Assembly: GCF_016808335.1 (NCBI RefSeq)
Contig: NC_053149.1
Location: forward strand, 23,287,238 to 23,351,237
Source: Panicum virgatum
Lineage: Eukaryota; Streptophyta; Magnoliopsida; Poales; Poaceae
DNA: 64,000 nt
Reading direction: 5' to 3'
The notes under the pieces were generated by a model. It searched no databases, was not told the origin of the DNA, and was given only the letters and a program-made list of their open reading frames with translations. This document shows positions 55,200-64,000 of this stretch, piece by piece (the first letter of the stretch is position 1; every line of letters starts with the position of its first letter). Made by a program: the position numbers and the translations under genes.

Positions 55200-56110
55200 T
55201 GTTGACACTTCTTAAAGCGCCAATTTACGTACCGCAAGCGCACGGATCGTGTAGCTTTTCCCTTAGAGTATTCCCCCAAGGTTTATTAATCCACGGAACA
55301 AGTGTATTACTATGCTTAACTAAGCACTAATGACGTTGGTAAAAGATCTATATTGGGTGTTTGAGTGTGAAATAGATCTAATCTAACCAATCTAATCTAA
55401 TATAGACTAGTGAGTAATGTTAGGTGTGTGCACAAGATATGGAGAGCATTAGTCCATAGGGTCTAGGATCACTAGAGATGTAATCGCCGAGCAACGAAGA
55501 ACAGATCTAATCTACCAAAGGTGTGTTCCAAGATCAAAACCTTTCCCTCCCGCATACTGTCACTACACGAGGATAATCGGTAACGAATCAACAAGAACAC
55601 GATAGTTGATGTAATCTAAGTAAACCATGCAAGAGCAAAGCATACCCAAAGCCAAGTCGCGATCTATTAAGCATCATCAACAAGAATCGTGATAGATCAA
55701 TCTCATAAAGGATTCGGCAATTACAACTCAAGAATTCCTTACAACCCCATGAACAAACGAGAACTTTACCCCATGAAGCTAAGCGAAGCGTAGTCGATCA
55801 TGGTGACGAAATCTCCGGCAAGGGATGGATCCCTTGCTGTCCTCAAACTTGCAGCGGCGCCGAGGGACGATGAGGCCTCCGGTGTCACCTTTCTCTTGTG
55901 TCTAACTCGAATGGATCTCTGGTTCTAATTCTCCACGATGCCCTCTCTGCGATCCTCCTCTTTGATGGCGGCTTCGGGGTATTTATAGGCGGAATTAGTC
56001 GGTGGCTTTGGTAAAACACAGATTAGGGTTGACGCATACTTCGTGCCGAAGAAAGCTGAGGCTGATTGGGCCTGAAAATGGGCTGGGTCGGCCGGCCCAA
56101 GGGCTCCAGG
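55200..56110 (-). mobile_element. Left (3') LTR of the younger Athila-type element, shortened
   Basis: TGTTGACACTTCTTAAAGCG...; matches the right LTR (60954-61863) with roughly a dozen differences in the first 400 bp by eye. The last 281 bp (+ coordinates) and the polypurine tract are missing: at 56110 the sequence passes directly into the pol 3' end. TATA (minus) near 55979-55988. Target repeat GCCGA at 55195-55199 and 62145-62149. Confidence 0.88.
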
Positions 56111-58360
56111 CTTGACATTCCGGTTCCTCCTCCATGGTGTATATGTCGATGTAGTGAAGGGGCACGACGTCGGGTTCCAAGAATACCTTTAGTCGCTGTC
56201 CGTTCACCACATATTGGTCGCCTTTCACATCCATGATTGTCACTGCTCCCGTAGGTGAAACCGAATGTACGACGTACGGTCCATCCCATTTGCTTTGTAA
56301 TTTTCCCTTGCCAAAAAGTTTGAATCTTGAATTGTTGAGTAGGACCTTGTCTCCTTTTTTGAATTCCTTGTTTTGTAGTCGTTTGTCGTACCATCTTTTC
56401 ATCCTTTCTTTGTAAATCGATGCACTATTGTACGCTTTCAATCTTATCTCCTCCAATTCACTTATTTGGATTCTCCTTTTAATTCCGGTGGCTTCCGCAT
56501 CACAATTCATCTCCTTCATCGCCCAATATGCCTTATGTTCTAGCTCAACCAGCAAGTGGCATGTTTTTCCATAAACGAATTGGTAAGGAGTCATACCAAT
56601 AGGAGTTTTGTGTGCCGTACGATATGCCCATAGTGCATCGTCTAGTCTCTTCGACCAATCTTTTCCTCCTTTTACTACGGTCTTCTTTAAGATGTCCTTC
56701 AATTGCTTGTTTGAAGTTTCCGCTTGTCCATTTGTTTGGGGGTGATAAGCCGTGGACACTCTATGTTCAATCCCCAATCTCTTCAAGCATTTGCCAAAGT
56801 CTTTGCCCGTGAAGTGTGTTCCTCCATCGCTTATCAAGATTCTCGGGATGCCATATCTAGGGAAGATTACTGATTTAATCATGTGTGTGGACTCCTCAGT
56901 TGATGACTTCCGACATGGCATGGCTTCAACCCACTTTGAAACATAATCCACCATCACCAATATATGCTCATACCCATGCGAGTTCACGAATGGTCCCATG
57001 AAATCGATTCCCCAGACATCAAATAGGTCTATTTGCAAATTGTAGTTCAATGGCATGGCATTCCTTTGTGAGATATTTCCTGTCCTTTGGCATTCCGGAC
57101 AAGTCGAAACAAATATTTTTGCATCTTCATGCATTTCAGGCCAGTAGAATCCACTAGCCCATACCTTAGCTTGAGTTCTAAAGTGCCCATAATGTCCTCC
57201 GTATCCTGACGAGTGACACTTTCTTAGAACTTCTTCACGTTCCTCTCTTGGTATGCATCTTCTTAGGACTCCATCTTCTCCATATCTATATAAATATGGT
57301 GGATCCCAATAGTATTTCCTTTTCTCTGTGACCACTCTTTTCTTTGCATTCTTTTCCAAGTGATCTAGGGGCATCCCTTTTATCGCCCTTATTATATCAT
57401 TCATCCAACTATCTCGGTCGAGGATTCTATATAAGTGATCATCTCTCATTTGATCCTCGATAGGTTCCTTTCCATCATCTCCATGGTTCATCCTTGATAG
57501 GTGGTCGGCCACAACATTTTCTACCCCTTTCTTGTCCCTTATCTCCACATCTAATTCTTGTAGCAATAGGATCCATCGAATCAAGCGTGGTTTAGCATCT
57601 TTCTTGGACAAGAGATACTTGATTGCCGCGTAGTCGGTATAGACTATCACCTTTGAATTTACTATGTATGATCTGAATTTTTCGAAGGCGAATACCACAG
57701 CAAGCAATTCTTTCTCTGTTGTTGCATAATTAACTTGGGCTCCATCTAGAGTCTTGCTTGCGTAGTAGATAGCATTTACCTTCCCCTCTTTCCTTTGTCC
57801 AAGAACGGCTCCTATAGCATAGTCGCTCGCATCACACATGATTTCAAAAGGTAGATTCCAATCCGGAGGTTGCATGATAGGAGCACTTATGAGTGATTGC
57901 TTGAGTGTTCGAAATGCGTGAAGACAATCACTATTGAAAATGTATTCCACATCTTTTTGGAGAAGTTGTGTCAATGGCTTGGTGATTTTTGAAAAATCCT
58001 TTATGAACCTCCTATAGAATCCGGCATGACCGAGGAAGCTTCTCAAAGATTTGATATCCGTAGGTGGTGGCAATTTCTCCACAGTTTCTATTTTTGCCCT
58101 GTCCACCTCTATCCCTCTCTCGTAGATGACATGACCGAGAACAATTCCTTCTTTCACCATGAAATGACACTTCTCCCAATTAAGCACAAGATCAACCTCT
58201 CCACATCTTTTAAGAACTTTCTCCAAATTTGCCAAGCAATTTTCAAAGCTAGTACCATGCACCGAGAAATCATCCATGAATACCTCCATAATCTCCTCTA
58301 TGAAATCTGAAAATATAGCCATCATGCACCTTTGAAAAGAAGCGGGCGCATTGCACAATC
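56111..58360 (-). pseudogene. pol: RT C-terminal half, RNase H and integrase, younger Athila-type element
   Basis: Open for more than 740 codons. [16 protein letters not shown], catalytic [10 protein letters not shown] (both Asp), [38 protein letters not shown]. RNase [49 protein letters not shown] (His of the usual TDH is Tyr), VVADHLS. Integrase: [15 protein letters not shown] ... [47 protein letters not shown]3-like tail [20 protein letters not shown]. The frame runs from the pol end into the shortened LTR and stops at 55995. A one-base frameshift at about 58360 separates it from the upstream frame. Confidence 0.92.
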
Positions 58361-60363
58361 CAAAAAGGCATCCTCCGATATGCAAAAGTTCCATATGGGC
58401 AAGTAAATGTGGTCTTATGTTGATCATCCGGATGAATAGGTATTTGGAAGCATCCCGAATATCCATCAAGGTAACAAAAGTGTGAATGCTTTGCCAACCT
58501 TTCTAGCATCTCGTCAATGAATGGTAGTAGAAAATGATCCTTCCTCGTTGCCTTGTTCAATTTTCTATAGTCGATGCACATCCTCCATCCCGTGATGGTT
58601 CTTTGCGGTATCAATTGCTCCTTCTCATTTTTCACGACCGTGAGTCCTCCTTTCTTCGGAATGCAATGCACGGGGCTTACCCATTCACTATGTGGCACGG
58701 GGTATATTATTCCGGCATTCAATAATTTGATAACCTCCTTCTTCACCACATCACGCATAGCATGGCTCAACCTTCTTTGATGCTCTACCACTGGCTTGTA
58801 TTGCTCCTCGAGTTGTATACGATGTGTGCAAAAAGCAGGGCTAATACCTTTCAAGTCGTTAATCAAGTAGCCGATCACCTTTTTGTGCATCTTCAATAAT
58901 TTCAGCAACTTCTCCGTCTCTTCCAGGCTCAATTCGTCGCTAACAATCACCAGAAAAGTCTTGCCATCTCTCAAAAATTCATATTTCAATCCCTTGGGGA
59001 GCGGCTTCATCTCAACATCGGGCGCACCATCCTCTTCTTGATCTAACTTTCCAATGTCTTCAAATTTTTCTTCCTCCAAATTCCCATGTTGTGGCTTCAA
59101 CTCTTCCATTGTTTCCATTAGTTCTCCATCTTGATCATCTTGAGCATCTCCACTCTCCAAAGCGCGTTGGAGGGGATCCCTGAAAGAATCAATGAAAAGA
59201 ATGCTCTCTACCCCTTCGTTATCAAGAGGTAGAGGTAAAGCACGAGATGGTTTTGAATGAAATTTGAAAGTGTACTTCTCTCCATCTAGATCAAAAGTGA
59301 CAATCCCTTTTCCAACATCTAGAATAGCATTTACTAATTTGAGAAAAGGTTTTCCAAGGATTATGCTTTCATGTTCATCATCACTAGCATTAATCACAAA
59401 AAAGTCGGTAGGAATTTCTTTACCCGCTATAGCAACATTTAGATTTCTAAGTACTCCTAGCGGTTTGATTAATCTACCATCTCCCATGATCAATTTAATG
59501 ATGGTGGCATCCAAGTTTGGTGTTTCGTTAAAAAGCTCAACATAAACCTTGGAACTCATCACACTAACATGGGCGCCAATGTCACATAGAACATTGCAAC
59601 ATTTTACTCCATCTATCTTGCAATCAACACGAGGTGTGGGTGATGGATGACCTTCACCTTGATCGCTTCCAATCGCATATACTTGGGCTATGTGCGCATA
59701 GGGTGATGATTCCGATTTCACTCCCATGATCCTTTTGGCCTCCATCACTTCGTCCAAGTCAATCTCTACCTCTTTTTCTTCGAAAAGTTTCCGAATAATA
59801 TCACCGGCCGATTCCTTGCCAAATGTATATCCCGTGTGATTATCCGGCGGAAAGTCTTCCACTTTAGCCTTCGCCATTCCTCGTTGATTTGGACGCGGTC
59901 TTGCTTTGTCGAACAATCTTCCAAAGTCAATTGGTATCCAATCCATTTGCTCGAATTCCCTTAGCGATTTGGCGGTGCCCATGGTTCTTCTTTTCTTTTC
60001 CGGGTCATCCTTCGTTGCACTCCAGATCAATGCTTCTTCATTGTGGTTTGTCTCTATGACTTTTCCATGCTTCGGTTGTTCTTCCCTCTCTTCCGATGTC
60101 TCTTTTCTGAAAATTCCAGCCAGCACCCGCACTTGCGATTCTTCCTCGGAGCTTTCCAAACATCGGTTTTCCCAATCTCTTCGCATGGCCGCCCCCTTGC
60201 TTATTTTCTGTAGGAGCTGGGCGGCTTCCGTGAGTGTTTTCTCCATGAGATCTCCTCCTGCACACATTTGAACAAATTGCATGCACTCGGGGGTTAGGGA
60301 AAAATAAAAGGTATGCAAGAGTACTTCACCAGAAAATCCGAGCTTCGGTCCTTGTTCAATCAA
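58270..60363 (-). pseudogene. pol: Gag C-terminus, protease and RT N-terminal half, younger Athila-type element
   Basis: 697 codons open in one frame. Gag end: VLLHTFYFSLTPECMQFVQM, TEAAQLLQKISKGAAMRRDW. Protease: CNVLCDIGAHVSVMSSKVYV (residue 261 is the catalytic Asp), FVINASDDEHESIILGKPFL. Acidic linker, then KPLPKGLKYEFLRDGKTF and [76 protein letters not shown]. An extra base in an A/G run at about 58360 shifts the frame; the rest of RT is in the neighbouring frame. No real ATG is seen at the start; gag continues upstream across a stop near 60400. Confidence 0.9.
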
Positions 60364-60840
60364 TCCATTGAATCTATCCCATGCTTGATCTATTCCTTAT
60401 TTTTCTCCTTGCGCAAAGTTAATCACTTGCTTCTGAATATGTTGGACCTTGCTTAACGGAAGGAACCACTCGCAAAAATTCTTCATCAAGTCATCCCAAT
60501 TTCCTTTTACCTCGAAGGATGCAAGTGCAAACCATCTTCTCGCCTCTTCCGCAAGTATGGGAAAAGATTCCATCTAAACCAAGCTAGCGGAACTCCGTCT
60601 TGTTGTACCGTATTGCATAGCATTGTGAACCACTTGATATGTCTATATGGGTTGTCCGTCTCATCTCCTCTAAAGGGGTTTGCCGCCGCCATCTTGATGA
60701 TTTGAGGCTTGATCTCGTATGCGGTGCCTTGCAACACCGAATCTGATTTTTGCATGTCGAAGTCCTCCGATCGCGGGCTTGCATAATCCCTTAGTGATTT
60801 TTCTCCTTCCTTCACGTGTTGAATGAGATGTCAAAACAAA
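60364..60840 (-). pseudogene. gag: N-terminal gag, younger Athila-type element
   Basis: Reads SVLQGTAYEIKPQIIKMAAA, NPFRGDETDNPYRHIKWFTM (the Athila gag core with NPYRH) and LAWFRWNLFPYLRKRREDG; frameshift near 60570 and stop codon near 60400. The initiation codon is uncertain; no ATG precedes the conserved part convincingly. Confidence 0.75.
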
Positions 60841-60926
60841 AACAAAAACAAAAATTTCTAGGGAAAAGGTTAGGCGTTAGTAACCAACAAAATTAATACA
60901 AAGTTAAATGTAGCAAAATCGCTTGT

Positions 60927-60945
60927 TCCCCGGAAACGGTCTCCA
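60927..60945 (-). other. Primer-binding site of the younger Athila-type element
   Basis: Minus strand TGGAGACCGTTTCCGGGGA, a diverged tRNA-Asp-type site, a few bases after the LTR end. Confidence 0.7.
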
Positions 60946-60953
60946 GAAAAGCT

Positions 60954-62144
60954 TGTTGACGCTTCTTAAAGCACCAATTTATGTACCGCAAGCGCACGGA
61001 TCGTGTAGCTTTTCCCTTAGAGTATTCCCCCAAAGTTTATCAATCCACGGAACAAGTGTATTACTATGCTTAACTAAGCACTAATGATGTTGGTAAAAGA
61101 TCTATATTGGGTGTTTGAGTGTGAAATAGATCTAATCTAACCAATCTAATCTAATCTAGACTAGTGAGCAATGTTAGGTTTGTGCACAAGATATGGAGAG
61201 CATTTGTCCATAGGGTCTAGGATCACTAGAGATGTAATCGCCGAGCAACGAAGAACAGATCTAATCTATCAAAGATGTGTTCCAAGATCAAAACCATTCC
61301 CTCCCGCATACTGTCACTACACGAGGATAATCGGTAACGAATCAACAAGAACACGATAGTTGATGTAATCTAAGTAAACCATGAAAGAGCAAAGCATACC
61401 CAAAGCCAAGTCGCGAGCTATTAAGCATCATCAACAAGAATCGTGATAGATCAATCTCATAAAGGATTCGGCAATTACAACTCAAGATCTCCTTACAACC
61501 CCATGAACAAACGAGAACTTTACCCCATGAAGCTAAGCGAAGCGTAGTCGATCATGGTGACGAAATCTCTGGCAAGGGATGGATCCCTTGCTGTCCTCCA
61601 ACTTGCAGCGGCGCCGAGGGACGATGAGGCCTCCGGTGTCGCCTTTCTCTTGTGTCTAACTCGAATGGATCTCTGGTTCTAATTCTCCGCGGTGCCCTCT
61701 CTGCGATCCTCCTCTTTGACGGCGGCTTCGGGGTATTTATAGGTGGAATTGGTCAGTGGTTTTGGTAAAACATAGATTAGGGTTGATGCATACTTCATGC
61801 CGAAGAAAGCTGAGGCTGATTGGGCCTGAAAATGGGCTGGGCCGGCCGGCCCAAGGGCTCCAGGCCGGCCGGCCTGGGCTCTTTCTGGCCCCTCTCAGCT
61901 CCATCTTTCACGCGCAGGTTCTTCTCTTTATTCCTCATATTGGCCCAGTTATAACCATGCATCAAAACATCTCCGAAAATGTCCAATTTCCTGTCAAAAC
62001 ACAACATGCTCCAAAATCCAGGACAAAATCGAAAACGGTCAAGTTCGGGTGCCAAGTGGCGGGTTAGTACATGAATCACCCCGAATAATTTACCAAAACC
62101 TCTCCTAATTGTATATTAAAATGGGTACTTAAGGAGCGCCAACA
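60954..62144 (-). mobile_element. Right (5') LTR of the younger Athila-type element
   Basis: Complete LTR, 1191 bp, TGTTGACGCTTCTT...GGAGCGCCAACA, followed by GCCGA (62145-62149). The matching site in unit II (about 36492-36500, GCACCGATAATC) is uninterrupted, so insertion post-dates the tandem duplication. Confidence 0.9.
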
Positions 62145-62588
62145 GCCGATAATCATGGCTGATTATCTGACCCTCTTTTGTCACCCATGAGTGAACATAT
62201 TATTCATCGGGCTTAAGTCTCGGCCCGGGTGTATTCTCATCTTGGAACAATCTGACCGCGAAAATTTCTTCTTGGAAGGCCTATTTCACGGTTTGCTTTG
62301 TCGTACCTCCTCTGGAAGCACTTCACTAGGCAATGGAGAACCACTAGTGGAGCCGGGAGCCGAGTGGGCCCGTGGGGAAGTCGGCCGACCAAGGTGGTCG
62401 GCCGACCTGCCCCTAGCACCCCTCGGGTCCCTCCTTCTTGGGTTGCTTCGAGGTGTTGCTGGAGAGGTCATGGGCACCGAGAAGGCCTCTTCTTGAAGAG
62501 CCTCCACGAAGTATTGCTCCATAGGGCTCAGTGGAGGGTCTCGGCGGGATTTTGGTGCAATGTAGGGGACTATCTCCTTGTCGGCCAT
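62145..62588 (-). pseudogene. Third ORF of the Athila-type element, unit III, N-terminal part
   Basis: ATG at 62588 (MADKEIVPYIAPKSRRDPP), Pro/Arg-rich, with a small internal frame change near 62265 relative to unit II. The codon that is TAG in unit II is CAG here. Cut at 62144 by the younger element. Confidence 0.7.
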
Positions 62589-62837
62589 GGGTTGATGGTG
62601 ATGGGATGCTGGTGGAAGCGATGGAGGTTTTGGGGAATAGATGGAAACAAGGTAGGGTTTCTGAGAGGAAGAAGAAGGGTACGAGACTCCTTTTTCTCAT
62701 CGCGAAACGTCGTCATTCCTCGTGGGGTTGGACTCTAGGTCGGTCAAGGAGGCCGTGCCCCGAAACTGGGCCTCACTGGGGCTAGCCCAGGCTCAGTCGA
62801 CCTAGGCTAGGCCCCAGTGGGCCCCAGCTTGCGCGGG
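62589..62837 (-). other. Spacer between integrase and third ORF, unit III
   Basis: Counterpart of 36944-37208 with a small deletion near 62800. No gene supported. Confidence 0.5.
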
Positions 62838-64000
62838 TCAACTGGTAGGACTATGTGTTTGAGAGTTGGGATGGGCCCTCCTACCCTTTTGGCCTATATG
62901 GCTCTTTTTGAACATAAGTATGGGATCGACTAAGTCAATCATGTCTACCTCTTCATCAAGAGCTTTATGATGGTCTAGGAAAAGCTTGAGTCGTTGACCG
63001 TTTACCTTAAAGGCGTTACCATCGTCATCTTGTACCGTGATGGCTCCATGTGATGATGTGTCGATGACACGATACGGTCCTTGCCATTTGCTCCTTTGTT
63101 TCCCGTGACCAAATAACTTGACCCTAGAGTTAAAGAGTAATACCTTGTCTCCAGGATTGAAACTCTTAGGCTTCAATCGCTTATCATGCCATCTCTTGGT
63201 TCTCTCTTTGTAAATTGAGGCACTATGATAAGCTTTATCTCTCCATTTTTCCAATTCCGAGATTTGATGCTTCCTGTATTCTCCGGCTATTTTAAGATCC
63301 ATATTCCACTTTCGGATAGCCCAATGCGCTCTGTGCTCTAGCTCCATGGGTAAGTAGCAAGTTTTCCCGTAGACACGCTGGTAGGGTGACATTCCAATGG
63401 GTGTCTTGTATGCTGTACGGTATGCCCACAGTGCATCCGGTAGTCTCAGCTTCCATCCCCTCCCCATCTCATTCACGGTCTTTTGCAGAATATTCTTAAT
63501 CTGCTTATTGGATGTCTCTGCTTGACTGCTAGTCTGAGGGTGATACGGAGTCGCAATGTTGTGCCATGTCCCTAGTTCCTTGAGAAAGTTCTAGAAGGCC
63601 GAGTCAATGAAGTGTGACCCTCCGTCACTGATTACCATCAGTGGTGTGCCAAACCTTGGAAAGATAATCTCATGGAACATCTTACGGGCATGCTTTGCAT
63701 CTGCGGCTCTGCATGGCATGGCCTCGACCCATTTGGAGACGTAATCTAGGGTGACTAGAATATACTCGCATCCTTGGGATCTTACAAAAGGTCCCATATA
63801 ATCAATACAACAGACATCAAAAAGTTCGACCTGAAGATTGTGGTTCAGGGGCATTGAGTCGCGGGCTGTGATCCCTCCATGCCTTTGGCTGTTTGGACAT
63901 CTACGGATGAAGTTCTTTGTATCTTCATACATAGATGGCCAATAGAAGCCACTCTGCCAGATTTTCGCTTGAGTGCGAAATACACCAAGGTGACCTCCAT
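62838..64000 (-). pseudogene. pol: Integrase of the Athila-type element, unit III (runs off the window)
   Basis: C-terminal part 62838-63476 ([40 protein letters not shown]); a stop near 63590, then the core to 63932 ([26 protein letters not shown]) and the zinc finger, with CPNCQ changed to CPNSQ. Same as 37209-38380 of unit II. The element continues beyond 64000. Confidence 0.87.

Overview
This window is a TE-dense piece of a plant nuclear genome, almost certainly a grass. The evidence is nested Ty3/Gypsy retrotransposons of three plant lineages (Tekay-type chromovirus, Tat, Athila), grass-type MITEs with GGCCTTGTTTAG ends, and spliced cysteine-rich secreted peptide genes that resemble the maize MEG / Embryo Surrounding Factor 1 (ESF1) family. 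A panicoid grass is my guess only. I see no rRNA, tRNA, CRISPR array or prokaryotic gene. The only host genes I can support are three copies of the MEG/ESF1-like gene.

Layout. (1) 1-16937: a nested pile. A Gypsy fragment (LTR end, Met-tRNA primer site, gag) and a piece of a second LTR precede a large chromovirus. That chromovirus has an extra ORF ('orf0') split by a 4.4-kb solo LTR, then gag, pol with a chromodomain, and a 3' LTR ending at 16937. The pile lies in the intron of MEG copy 1: the 5 bp after the LTR (TGATC) are continuous with intron sequence that is uninterrupted in copies 2 and 3. (2) 16938-26811: exon 2 of MEG1, then a nearly full-length Tat element (C1) with dual RNase H. (3) 26812-34350: a solo Athila-type LTR, MITEs, MEG2, and a truncated Tat copy (C2). 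(4) 34351-53040: an Athila-type element on the minus strand (split by another solo LTR, with a Harbinger-like element in its right LTR), then MITEs, MEG3 and Tat copy C3. (5) 53041-64000: the next copy of the Athila element, split by a different, younger Athila element (55200-62144), running off the window end.

Regions 3-5 are a tandem array with a unit of about 18.7 kb (about 15 kb without copy-specific insertions). The same chimeric joint, Tat interior fused to a truncated Athila LTR, occurs at about 34351 and 53038. Inferred history: Tat insertion beside an ancestral MEG gene; a first duplication; Athila insertion upstream of one copy; a second, tandem duplication; then copy-specific events (LTR-LTR recombination to a solo LTR in unit I, Harbinger and solo-LTR insertions in unit II, an Athila insertion in unit III, the chromovirus pile in MEG1).

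Most interesting signals: the MEG/ESF1-like array, whose two intact copies differ by four nonsynonymous and no synonymous changes; and a small exon conserved inside three diverged long LTRs (6413, 15372, and 40778 on the minus strand) that keeps its reading frame, splice phase and an LAD.xYE core, with a conserved short hairpin about 0.5-1.1 kb downstream. All similarity statements are by eye; no database search or alignment was run.
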